A stretch of DNA of 64,000 bases from Thermothelomyces thermophilus ATCC 42464. Lineage: Eukaryota; Ascomycota; Sordariomycetes; Sordariales; Chaetomiaceae. The translations under genes and the position numbers were made by a program. The stretch lies in the NCBI RefSeq assembly GCF_000226095.1, contig NC_016474.1:3224001-3288000 (forward strand). Direction: 5' to 3'. This document shows positions 11,496 through 21,455 of the stretch, piece after piece. The notes under the pieces were generated by a model that saw only the letters and a list, made by a program, of their open reading frames with translations, had not been told where the DNA came from and ran no database searches. Positions within the stretch are counted from its first letter, which is position 1; every line of letters starts with the position of its first letter.

Positions 11496-13856
11496 CTTCA
11501 TGCGCGTTCCGCAGCAACTACACTAGTACGACGAAGTACGGATTACTACACAGTATGGTAGTGTATGCAGGTAGGTCCACTACATTGTGTATGTAAGCAC
11601 ATACGGAGTACAACTACACTCGGAACGTTTGCTCAGAGTCGGTTGAGCGGATGCCAGATCCCCTCAAAAACTTGATTCCTCAACCACGAATATTGGTAAC
11701 GGGTAGTACTCTCGAGAATGGCTCGCGGTAGAGTCTGACGTGAGACTGCCACAACTTCGATTATTTTATGTTTTCTTGTTGCTTGCTTGTTGTTGTTCCT
11801 CAACCCGCGTCCGGATTCATGCCGTCATCTGCTTGCAATACCCTAGGTGACCAGGGCTAACTTGGGTTTCGGGCCCCACACTGATCTAACTGGCGTCTTC
11901 CAGTGTTTCTGGAATGCGCTGATCTGTGGATGACGCTAGGCAGTGTGCACTCCACTACACCACAGACACTTCAGACCCTAAACACGACACACACTCGACC
12001 TGTTTGTTTACTTTCCTTCCGAGTTGTGTCCAACAAGCCAGGCTGGCCAATTTGAAGAGGTTGCGAGAGCAGGAGGCAACTTGACTGCGTAGTTATCGGC
12101 AGCCAGGCAGTCAGGCCAGAAAGTGGCAAGCGGCACTCCCAAACGAGCATGGCGCGGTTTTATGCCCTGGTTACATACACCAAGACCGATGCCACGATAT
12201 CGGGCACCGTAAGAGCCTGATGCCGGTCGAGGAAAGGAAAATTAAGCAGGGAGGACCTCCATCTTGATATACTCTGTGTGTTGATTTCCGGCACAGGGCA
12301 CGCGTCGAGTCGAGCCAAGCAAGACTTCCAACATGTCATGTGCACACGCGTGTTTGTTTTGCGGAGGGGAGACGAAGGTTACTGAGGCCATGCCGAGCTC
12401 TGCTATACCTAACACATACTATATACATACAGATGATGGCCCGAAGTGCAATCGGGTTCGCTTTTCTGCCTGCAGTGTCTGTTTCGCAGCATTATCGGCT
12501 AGTCAGCCCACGAGTACGCACATTATCACCCAACGTTGGTCGTTGGGAGGGACGGGATCAACAACATTCTCGTGCTGATTGAGGCAACAGCAGCTGGGCA
12601 CGCTCTCGACACTAGACCAGTTCGCGTTCGTTATCGTTGAGATCACCATTGAGTCAGTGCCTAGACACAAAATGGTCTGAGGAATTCTCTGCGCGTAAGC
12701 TTGTATACGTTGCGAATACCACCAAGACATGGCCATCAAAGTGATCGAATCATCGGCCCAGTATCGTGGCGGATCGGCTCCGATCTGCCTCCTCCTTGCC
12801 CTCTTTTCGCCAAGTCTCTCCTGCTTGGTCGGACGGAGGTCTAGGTCAAATCATGTCAAGGCCCGGAGCGGGGAGTCGAGCATGCAGCTCCCGACAGGGG
12901 GGTACCCTGGTGCCGCTCGGTCCAATGCTACGCTCCCACCTCCCACAGCCATTCTGCCCAGCAAGGCACACACCATCCCAACCAGCAGGTTAGGGCTGGG
13001 TGGTCAACAACGGCCTCGAGGGGGGTTCGGCTCCACGCGATGTGGACGCGTCGGCCTTGTCTGCTGTCGCTACATTTACCCGGTCAGCCCGCACCGAGTC
13101 GACCGGGCGAGTCTCGGTTCTTGTCCGTGCGAATGCTCGTCTTCATCCCATTCTCTTTCTCTCTTTCCCGTGCCGTTTTGTCCCTTTGCTCGCTCACTCA
13201 TTCGCTTACTCCTGACCGGCCCACAAGGTATCCCTCCTTTTTTTTTTCTATTTGGGCTCTGGCCTCAGTATATATACACACACTTGCCGGGTTGACAACT
13301 CGAATACCGGCCTGATATATACCAGGTCGCCTTTGTTTGCTTCGATCCCGTCATCGGTATCCAACCATTCCTTCATTCGAGATTCCAGATCAAGTTTGCC
13401 TCTACCTGCACTTCAAGGCCGGCAGAGCCCGGGAGAGGCCGCGTTTCGGTCCGAACCTTAGTGACCCCTGACCCGATCGCATGAACACGGCGGTTAACAA
13501 ACATCCCGCTCATAACGCCGTCTCTCCCACAGCAGCTGTTACCAGGGAGGTTGTATACCCGTCATCATACCCTTTCACCGGAGTTGTTTGGGACGTGGTC
13601 CTTCGACACTCAACGCGGGCGACGACGTCGGCTGTCCCATCTCTGCCCGTTCTTGCGGAGCCGGCATTCCAACAGGCTTTTGACGGCCGGCAGAAGACAA
13701 CGGAGCGCAGACCGGTTTTGCCGTTGTCCGGATCCCAGGGTTGGTAATCGGAGCCTTCGTCGAAAGGGAAGAGATTTGGAGGAGGGGGGCAAGAGAGGTC
13801 AAAGATCAACTTGGAGCCGCCTCGGTCTCCTCGGTTTCCCAGGTTACTCCTAGACC

Positions 13857-15383
13857 ATGGCAGTTCCCCGCACGCTCACGGCCGCGCTGGGTGCGGTCGC
13901 TTTTCTCCCTACGACTGCCATGTTAGGCATTCACATCATCTTGGCCCGCTCGCCCACAGATAGGGCTCGGTCGGTGAAAGTGACGGGGGCTTTGGCTGCC
14001 GTCTTCGAGGCGTTCATCTTCGTTCTCGTACCATCCCTCACTGTCTCCCACCTCGTGCCATGGGATCCAGGGAGCGAATCAAGGTTGTTGCGGAGGCTCT
14101 TGTTCGGCACGGGCTTAGCCTTGTGCACAATTGCTTGGGCCGTGTCCGTGTCCAACCTCGTCTGCCTGAGCAGAGTTGCCGATGATCCGCACAGCACCAT
14201 CCTAGGCTCGGAGGCTGATCACTTCGTCGTGGGATCCTCGGTCGCCCTGGGGTTTGCGTTCGCCGCACAGCTAGGTTTTTTCATTTTTCACTTCCTCTCC
14301 GGGAGGACGCCAAGTTCTTCCCCGGAAGTATCGATTCCCGAGCAGAAAACAGGTAGCAGGTTGGGGTGGCGGATCAAGACGGTTCCGTACCACGAGACGA
14401 CCCCGAACTCGGCCAATTCTCTCGGTAGCAGTTTTTCCTTTGGTACGCCGACGTCTCCCGGATCTAGCGGTGGCCGCTCCAGGCCGAATACCATGAGCTC
14501 GATTCGGACTTCTTTTTCACACGCTATCCGGCCGTTTACCTCCAAGACGCGTCTGTTATCTCTGAGTCGCCGTTTCTCGCATAAGCCCGCTTCTCTCGAT
14601 CTGGGTGCACCCCAAGAACCACGGCCACGGTCAGTGGGAGCGGGATTCGACTACTGGGACACGTCAGCCGTCGGCTCAGAGAACCGGCAGACGGTGTTAG
14701 AGTCTTTCACGCCGCCGCCGAGCCGCTCGCTCGCGACCATCCCGGCCAGTCCGTCGAACAGCAGAAGCTCCAGCCCCGGCAGGTCGCTGGACATGCTCGA
14801 GCCGCCCCACACCACGCGCAGGAGCCGCAGCTACAGCTCCGTCTCGTCGCGGGCCATCCAGGCGCAGCGTATCGCCTTCACGCAGCAGAAGTCACACAGC
14901 GAGGCCCACATCCACCCGCTCTTCCGGTCCGACTCGCCCGCGCCGCCCTTGGCCACGCCTGGGACCGTCGTCGTCGCGGCACCCAACGCGGGCAAGGTCA
15001 TCGCCGACAGGCAGAGCATCCGGAGCATCCAGAGCTTGCGCCGGCTGCGCAGCGAGAGCCTGCCCACCGTGACGAGCCCGCTCAGCCGGGCCGCCTCGGT
15101 CGACTCCTTCGTGGTAAGCCGCCGGGAGAACAGCATGTCGCGTTCGATCCGGGAGGAGGCCGGGGCGATGGCCGGGGCTGCCGCCACCACTACCACTGCC
15201 CCTGCAGCAGCTGGTGGTACCGGCAGGGAGGATGCGGAGCGCAAGTCCGTGCCGCCGATCCCGGAATACGTCTTGAATGCTGGGCCAAGATCAAGCTTGG
15301 CTCTTTACCAGAGCCGCAAGAATGAAGAGGGTGGCCAAGGTTCGCCTGACTCCGAGCAGCAACCGACTTCCTCCCCTTCTTGA
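13857..15383 (+). CDS. four-TM membrane protein with long Ser-rich cytosolic-type tail
   Basis: Single exon of 508 aa starting at an ATG in the context ACCATGG. Four hydrophobic segments are visible at about residues 8-30, 42-66, 81-104 and 123-147, separated by short loops. They are followed by about 360 residues rich in Ser, Arg and Pro with many RSRS- and SRRFS-like sites suited to phosphorylation. The last 60 residues hold the motif PPIPEYVLNAGPRSSLALY, which looks conserved and may be a docking site. The layout resembles fungal plasma-membrane or sensor-like proteins, but I do not recognise a named family and no catalytic residues are evident. The gene stands alone, with kilobases of upstream DNA and a long CT-rich leader. 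Confidence 0.82.
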   Translation: MAVPRTLTAALGAVAFLPTTAMLGIHIILARSPTDRARSVKVTGALAAVFEAFIFVLVPSLTVSHLVPWDPGSESRLLRRLLFGTGLALCTIAWAVSVSNLVCLSRVADDPHSTILGSEADHFVVGSSVALGFAFAAQLGFFIFHFLSGRTPSSSPEVSIPEQKTGSRLGWRIKTVPYHETTPNSANSLGSSFSFGTPTSPGSSGGRSRPNTMSSIRTSFSHAIRPFTSKTRLLSLSRRFSHKPASLDLGAPQEPRPRSVGAGFDYWDTSAVGSENRQTVLESFTPPPSRSLATIPASPSNSRSSSPGRSLDMLEPPHTTRRSRSYSSVSSRAIQAQRIAFTQQKSHSEAHIHPLFRSDSPAPPLATPGTVVVAAPNAGKVIADRQSIRSIQSLRRLRSESLPTVTSPLSRAASVDSFVVSRRENSMSRSIREEAGAMAGAAATTTTAPAAAGGTGREDAERKSVPPIPEYVLNAGPRSSLALYQSRKNEEGGQGSPDSEQQPTSSPS

Positions 15384-16345
15384 CAATTTTGTCACGTACG
15401 ACATCTTGATGGCTTATGACCATGGTCCTCGTATGAACCAGTAAGGGCGTCCATCACCGCCTTCACTTCACTTTTCTCTTCTTCTGAGATTTTTCTTTTT
15501 CATTTTTCTTCGTATGAGGGGAGTTCGGGAGTCTTGAAGAGCAACGATACCAACTGGAAATGATGATCGATACTTTAGCGCGGCGTTGAACGAGGCCGGG
15601 GGGGGGGGGCGGAATGGGAAGGACAGCTCGCCACTTGAATCATGAGTTTAGGATGAGTTGAGGCAAAACAATGAAACCATTTGACATAACGAAATAAGAA
15701 GAATGTCTCAAGCGTCCACAATCATTCAGGTGGAATAAAAAACGGGGATGTTGGTTTTTCGGGGATGGGAATCTGAAGGTTGCGTGGCTGATTAATCGAA
15801 GCGACGAGCGGAACCGACCGGAAACCACCTGAGACTGGGCTGAATTGTGGAAAGGACCTGTCCAAACAGGAAAGGAAACAGTCCTGAATTCGAAAGGTAT
15901 CGTTGAATTCTTGGAACCTAAGCCTCCATTAGATTCGCCACAAACCCGTGTTTTAATATGTTGGATATCGTGGCGCTTCGTCGGTACTGAGAGGTGTTGG
16001 CGGGGTGATATCCAGTGTGAGGTAAGGCTGGATAAAGACTGGGTGGGGCAATTGCAGCAAAAAAAGCTGCCAACGTTAAACTTAGGCGACAGTGGCCGCG
16101 TGCCCCCATCCATCCCCACTCTGATTCGGCTTACCTACCTACCTCCTGCGCTTTATCGACCCAGCGCCTCGCTGCCTTCCTTTTTGCCACAGACACTAGA
16201 CAACTCACCGCATACAACAGCTCGGGCTCTGCCGAATCGAAGAACCATTGAAGTCGGCCTGCAGCCTTTCAATCTACTGTCGCGGATCATCCATCAAATA
16301 TTTTTTTTAGAGGCTCAGCTGTTCCAAGACAGCAATCTGCCCATC
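15384..16345. other. intergenic between the four-TM gene and RAD23
   Basis: About 960 bases. A TTTTTC-rich stretch (15474-15510) probably marks the 3' end of the upstream gene. A G11 run lies at about 15599-15610. A TTACCTACCTACC block precedes the RAD23 leader at about 16130-16142. No gene seen. Confidence 0.6.
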
Positions 16346-17996
16346 ATGAAGGTGACGTTCAAGGTATGTTGGAGGCGATCCAGAGCTACCACCAGCTCCT
16401 GTTGCCCAATACCCCAACCCCCGCGCGCCCTCGCGCCCTCGCGCCTAGCTCCTCATCACCATCTTCCTATTGCGGTTTGCCGATACTGATACATGGTCGC
16501 CCTCATTTAGGATCTCAAGCAGCAAAAGTTCGTGCTCGATGTCGAGCCGACCGATCTCGTAGGTTACCCCTCTTCATAAGTCGACACGCGCTCCTAGCCC
16601 CGCCACCACATCGTTACCGGCCACGACAACCCGCACTTAGGCCGGGAGCGGAAACTTGCCCTTGTCCTCTAGCTTTTCAACGACAATTGCCGTCCCGTCC
16701 CTCGTTCGAAAGCAGAATGGCTAACGGCCACAGATCTCCGCTGTTAAGCAGAGGATCTCTGAAGAGCGGGGCTGGGATCCCAAGCACCAGAAGCTGATCT
16801 ACTCTGGTATGTAATCAGCTTCCATCGCCGAAAGCTAGGTATGAGCCTTCTCGCTTACCAAGCCATAGGGAAAATCCTCAAGGATGAGGACACCGTTGAG
16901 AGCTACAAAATTGAAGAGAAGGGTTTTGTTGTTTGCGTCGTGAACAAGGTACGTATGCGTGGACAGTCGCTGGCGCCTACAGCTGGTCAGAGCTAACAAT
17001 ATATCCGATGCAGCCCAAGGAGCCCAAACCAGCACCGGCCGCCGAGTCATCCTCGTCCGCCGCTCCCGCCACCCCAGCCCCGGCACAAAGCTCTACTCCG
17101 GCGGCGCCGGCCGCTCCTGTGCAGGCTTCCAGCACGGCTACCGCCGCACCTGCTACACCGACCCCGAACCGGAGTGCGGCCCCGGCGACGCTTGCCACCG
17201 ATCCCAACCAGCTGGCCATGGGCGAGCAGCGTGCCGAAGCCATCGCAAACATGGAGGCCATGGGGTTCGAGCGGTCGCAGATCGACGCCGCCATGCGCGC
17301 TGCTTTCTTCAACCCCGACCGTGCTGTGGAGTACCTTTTGAACGTAGGTGCCTCGTTCAAGAAAGCTCAGCATGTCATTGTTCTACGGTATCAGTGGCTG
17401 ACACTTCCAAGGGTATTCCGGAGCATCTTCAACAATCCGCCTCTGCACCCCGCCAAGCCGCCCAGACTGCTGCCGCTTCCTCCGCCGGTGCTGACGACGA
17501 CTCCAACGTGAATCTCTTCGATCTCGCCGCGCAAGCCGGCCGTGGCTCTGGCGCACGCAGTGGTAGCGGCGCCGACGTGGGAACGGGTGCCGCCGCCGCC
17601 GCCGGGCAGGATCTGGGGAATTTGGAATGGCTCCGTGCCAACGCACAGTTTCAACAGCTCCGCCAGGTGGTGCAGCAACAGCCGCAGATGCTTGAGCCGA
17701 TTCTTCAGCAGCTCGGTGCCAGCAACCCCCAGCTCGCGCAGCTAATCGCTCAGAATCCCGATCAGTTCCTGTCTCTGCTTAGCGAGTCGGGCGGTGACGA
17801 CGATGCTCCGCTCCCCCCCGGAGCACACCAGATCTCCGTGACGGAGGAGGAGCGGGACGCCATCGAGAGGCTCACCCGCCTCGGCTTCACACAAGATCAA
17901 GCGATTCAGGCATACTTCGCCTGCGACAAGAACGAGGAGCTGGCGGCAAATTTCTTGTTTGACCAACCGGACGACGACGACGACGTTATGCATTGA
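16346..17996 (+). CDS. rad23: RAD23 ubiquitin receptor, nucleotide excision repair and proteasome shuttle
   Basis: Six exons (16346-16363, 16511-16558, 16734-16806, 16869-16948, 17014-17343, 17412-17996) give about 377 aa. Architecture: a ubiquitin-like domain at residues 1-73 split over four small exons; an Ala/Pro/Ser linker; UBA1 at about 142-186 (NMEAMGF); an XPC/Rad4-binding STI1-like region at about 245-300 (QPQMLEPILQQLG); and UBA2 at about 327-368 (RLTRLGFTQDQA) close to the end. This order and length match RAD23 throughout eukaryotes. In the family the UBL docks on the proteasome, the UBAs bind ubiquitin chains, and the middle domain stabilises Rad4/XPC for damage recognition. The first coding exon is only 18 nt (MKVTFK). 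The chain ends in an acidic run plus MH. BDP1 is convergent downstream. Confidence 0.97.
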
Positions 17997-18843
17997 TTTT
18001 ATTTTTTTGACTCTTGACCATCGTTTTCGGAGTTTCTGTTGGAAGGGGTGCGATTTCCGTCCCCTGCCGCTTCTTGTGGGGAGAATCTGGATGGGATTTT
18101 GGAAGTTGGGCTAGAAAAACTAGCTCGGGCTCGGTCCTCGTGGCGAGGTTGGCTGGCACTCGGTCGATGAGCATACGGAATCGGTGCTTGGTTGATGATG
18201 CTTGCGAGGCTGTGAACACTCTTCGCGGTTTCCCTCTCTTAACCCTTTTGCGAGTCCGTGGCGGTAGTTGGCAGATTGATGGACAACCGCGTCGGGCTTA
18301 GCCTTGTATTCGAGAGGGATGATACCATGGGGGCGGAACCGGGGGCGCGAAAGGAGACGGGGGTGGTGCGGACACAGCGCAATGACCGGAGAATGAAACC
18401 AAACCTTCTCGCTCTGCTACTGCGTCGCTTTAATTGCAGCTCGACTTTGGTGTGCATCGTTCGTTGGATTTCTGCACGTTGAGTGATCCTAGGTCTGCTT
18501 GCTTGCAATGCTCAACCGGGCCTTCCATCGGATTGCATGATCCGGTAACACATACGAAAGGTGTTCAGTCAGCCCTTAACTTTGGTCTTTGACCAGCATT
18601 ACTCTCTGTATCCCTGTGTTGGTCCGCCCGGGTCGCCTGCCGACTTCCCACCCAGCCCGAACTTAAAAACACTGATCCTCCTACTAGTTGAAAAAGGGTA
18701 TCAAAGAAAACTAATCACGGTGAGTCCTCTGTGCCCTTCCAGGCGTTCCTGTATGGACCGCGCGATAAAATATAAAGCGAAAAAGAAAAAAAAAGGAAAA
18801 AGAAGACTGAATCCTGACGGACTTCCGAGCTGGGCTGCACCTC
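17997..18843. other. convergent intergenic space RAD23/BDP1
   Basis: About 850 bases between the stops of RAD23 (+) and BDP1 (-). It probably holds both 3' UTRs. A T-rich stretch follows the RAD23 stop, and an A-rich stretch at 18767-18810 lies beyond the BDP1 stop. No gene seen. Confidence 0.6.
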
Positions 18844-20844
18844 TCAAAGCCCCATAACAACGGGGCCCTTCTTCCTCCTCCCTTTCCTGCCACCCTTTTT
18901 GTTCCCCTCACCATCGACAGCGCTATTCAACTGTGCGAGCACCTCTTCCTTCTTGCGGCGGAGCTCCTCGGCCTTCTCGTCCTCGAGCGCCTTCTGGCGC
19001 GCCTCGAACTCCTCCTCGGCCTTCCTCTGCTCCGCGTATATGGCCTCGGCCGTCTCGTACTCCAGCCCCGTCGCGCGCTGGTACTGCTCCATGTCGATCG
19101 AGACCGTCTTCTGCCCGACCAGCGCGGCCGTGATGCGCTGCGGGTTGACGCGCTCCTCGCGGTTGAACTTCAGCTTGATGTGCTTTCGCGTCTTGCCCTT
19201 GAACATGCGGCAGATGGTGTCGAAGTCGGTACCGAATGCCTGCAGCGCCTGGTAGAAAAGATCGGTTTCTTCGTCGGTCCATTGTTGCGGTTTGAGGTTG
19301 CGCCGGAGATAGGTGGCCGAGGTGGTGTGGTGGGTGAAGTCGTTCTCCTCCACTTCGACGAGCTCGCCGGCTTCTTCGCGCGCGCGAGCGTGCCGATCGA
19401 CTTGCAGAGAGCGGTGATCGAGGACAATTTCGCCGTCAATGATTTGGTAAGTCTCACCGATCGGGGTGCGAACACTGCTCTCAACAGGGGCCTCCGCGGC
19501 TGTACCGCTGGTGCCGATAGCAGGGGTAGGCCGAGTACTGGCATTGGGGTCAGAGGACGGCGTCCCGCTGCGGGCTTCTCCGTTTGCTGTCATGGTGTCT
19601 TCTCCGTCCTCGCCAGTCTGTTGTCGCCTCCTCCGCTCGTTGTACCGGAGCCGCTTGGCGCGCTCGCGTTCCATGAGCTCGTCATGCAGGCTGAACTTCT
19701 TGCCAATGTGCATGTCCTTGGCTAGGTCGGCCATCTTGACCTGGGTGATGTCAATTTCGACGTTTTCGGCATCAGGAGGCGTGGTCTCGCGCTGTGGTCT
19801 TGGAGGACGCCTTTTCGCTTGTCGCGTATTCCTTTCCGTGTGTTCCTCGGCATCCCCACTCTCTGTCGCAGACGTGCTGCGCTTTCGGTTCTGTGTTGCC
19901 CTGGGGGCGGCCGGCCGATAGCCTTCCTCGCCAGGCAACGGCGCTGCTCTTTTCTGCCGTTTCGTTTTTGAGGTTGCAGTGGGGCCTTGTTCGGAAGAGT
20001 CGCCATCGAGGCCGGCAGCCGTTGAGCGTTTCCAGCCACGCTTCGCTTTTGGGGCTTGAGAAGGGTTCGGGCCGGAGTCGAGTGTCGCGTTAGGATCGGA
20101 AGGGGAGCGGTCGCTAGTAGGAGGTTCAGTTGGCTCTGCCGCAGTCTTGGCTGATTGTTCGTCCGAAGCAACTGCTTGATTCCCGGTAGGCGAGACCAAG
20201 GTATCCGATGTTGAAACTGGTGCGGTTGCTGGTGTGGTACCGGGAGTTTGCGTCGCGGGGCGAGTCTCCGGAAAGGAAGCGTCGCGGTCCGTTGAAGTGA
20301 TGGCCGCAGCTGCTGCCGTCACTGTGGCCGGCGTTTCTCCCTCTGTGCTTAAGTTGGCACTCTTTAGATCTACCGCTGACGTGTTTGATGAGTCAGATTC
20401 TGGAGTAGTCGGACCATCCTGTCTCGGGGATTCCTCGGGTTGGCTAGCAGTTGGCTCTGTCACAAGTATCTCCTTGGAAGCTACTGTTGCCGGCGTTCCA
20501 TCAGCTCCTTCCGGAGGATTAGCCGACGAGGTAGATATTAGGGTGGTTCCTTGCACTGATTCGGCCACAGATGGATGTATTTGCTGGCCCTGCTGCTGGG
20601 AGGGTATCCTGCCATCCTCAGGCGTGTCCTCGGCCGACAAACGAGAATTGATCTCAACGGGAGCGCTCTTCGGGGTTGGGTGCGGGGCAGGCTGAGGTGT
20701 TGAAGACGAAGGATCTTGCGGCGCGGGTGTGTTGTTGGACGATAGCTCCGTAGCCGAGGGACGTGAATTGCCTTGGGATCCGGGTTTAGCGGCCGGGCGA
20801 CGGATGCCAGCCTTTGGCTTGAAGGCGGATTTTTTGTTCAGCAT
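18844..20844 (-). CDS. bdp1: TFIIIB subunit B'' (BDP1), RNA polymerase III initiation factor
   Basis: Single exon of about 666 aa. I start it at the ATG ending at 20844 (MLNKKSAFKPK); an earlier in-frame GTG gives five more residues but is unlikely in a eukaryote. The first 350 residues are Ser/Thr/Pro/Ala-rich and disordered. Basic KRKR-type clusters follow. The signature is a SANT/Myb-like domain at about 517-568 (QQWTDEETDLFYQALQAFG, then RKHIKLKFNREER), as in BDP1/TFC5. In that family it binds the TBP-BRF1-DNA complex and opens the promoter at tRNA and 5S genes. A charged, probably helical segment rich in Glu, Lys and Arg follows, ending in a basic GRKGRRKK tail. It shares a roughly 610-bp divergent promoter with BRE1. 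Confidence 0.93.
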   Translation of the reverse strand: MLNKKSAFKPKAGIRRPAAKPGSQGNSRPSATELSSNNTPAPQDPSSSTPQPAPHPTPKSAPVEINSRLSAEDTPEDGRIPSQQQGQQIHPSVAESVQGTTLISTSSANPPEGADGTPATVASKEILVTEPTASQPEESPRQDGPTTPESDSSNTSAVDLKSANLSTEGETPATVTAAAAAITSTDRDASFPETRPATQTPGTTPATAPVSTSDTLVSPTGNQAVASDEQSAKTAAEPTEPPTSDRSPSDPNATLDSGPNPSQAPKAKRGWKRSTAAGLDGDSSEQGPTATSKTKRQKRAAPLPGEEGYRPAAPRATQNRKRSTSATESGDAEEHTERNTRQAKRRPPRPQRETTPPDAENVEIDITQVKMADLAKDMHIGKKFSLHDELMERERAKRLRYNERRRRQQTGEDGEDTMTANGEARSGTPSSDPNASTRPTPAIGTSGTAAEAPVESSVRTPIGETYQIIDGEIVLDHRSLQVDRHARAREEAGELVEVEENDFTHHTTSATYLRRNLKPQQWTDEETDLFYQALQAFGTDFDTICRMFKGKTRKHIKLKFNREERVNPQRITAALVGQKTVSIDMEQYQRATGLEYETAEAIYAEQRKAEEEFEARQKALEDEKAEELRRKKEEVLAQLNSAVDGEGNKKGGRKGRRKKGPVVMGL

Positions 20845-21455
20845 CTCTGTCAAATTCACTACTGCCCCGCAGTAGTCGTCTTCGCTACCGAGGGAAGCCT
20901 GCGCAGTCGCGCATTGCCTGGATCAAGTCAGAAGCGAAATGCCCGCGGATACTTCAATCCGTCTTTGGGCGTGATATGTCTCAAGAATTGCAGATTGTTC
21001 GTTCAGATCGCGGAGTTGGCGAGTTGAAGAAGAGGCGAGTCAAATGAACGAGTCCCGCTTTGCCTAAAAGTTGCAATTTCAGTGTCAAACCGGCGCTCCA
21101 AAAGCGGGCGCGACGTGGGGCGGAGGTGATAAGGCAATCGGCTGCTGGACGCTAGTACGAAACAGGCATGGCGCCATGCCGCAGCATTCGAAAATGAGCC
21201 ATCCTTGGTCGATTGCAGCGCGCAGTCCCGGGCTTTCTCTCGTCCTTTCCATTCCCAAACCGCACGCTCCTTTTCACCACAAGGCCTTTTTCGCCCTCTT
21301 CAGCTTCATTCTCCCTCGGCACACGAGGACACCCGAGGCTCAGGACGACAAGCAGCACCTCGTCCTCTCTCCCGCCTTCCGACTACGATTTTAATCAACT
21401 CATTCACTTTTTCTTTTTTTCCTGCCCTGTCCATCTCGTCGTTGCGCTTTTTCTG
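20845..21455. promoter_or_regulatory. divergent promoter BDP1/BRE1
   Basis: 611 bases separate the two start codons. The BRE1-proximal half (about 21225-21440) is strongly CT-rich with short T runs, typical of fungal core promoters and leaders. I see no decisive TATA box. Confidence 0.6.

Larger units (their letters stand above)
8146..13856. other. intergenic, 5.7 kb, repeats but no gene recognised
   Basis: No convincing ORF or exon chain on either strand. Visible structure: an ATA/ATG trinucleotide-rich tract at about 9681-9718; a T20/G13 homopolymer junction at 10946-10978; a perfect 14-bp palindrome at 11482-11495; TACGGATTA at 11537-11545; and a CT-rich block at about 13148-13212. The last 700 bases are probably the leader and promoter of the gene at 13857. 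They contain several short upstream ORFs, including one at 13481-13747 that starts with ATG. Confidence 0.5.

Noticed and set aside
12729-13295. 188-codon plus-strand ORF upstream of the four-TM gene
   Set aside because: Random-looking composition ending in a CT-rich leader; no motif, and no splice path into the downstream gene that adds a sensible N-terminus.
18844-20859. GTG start for BDP1 five codons upstream of the ATG
   Set aside because: Non-ATG initiation is rare in fungi, and the ATG at 20844 gives a normal-looking N-terminus.
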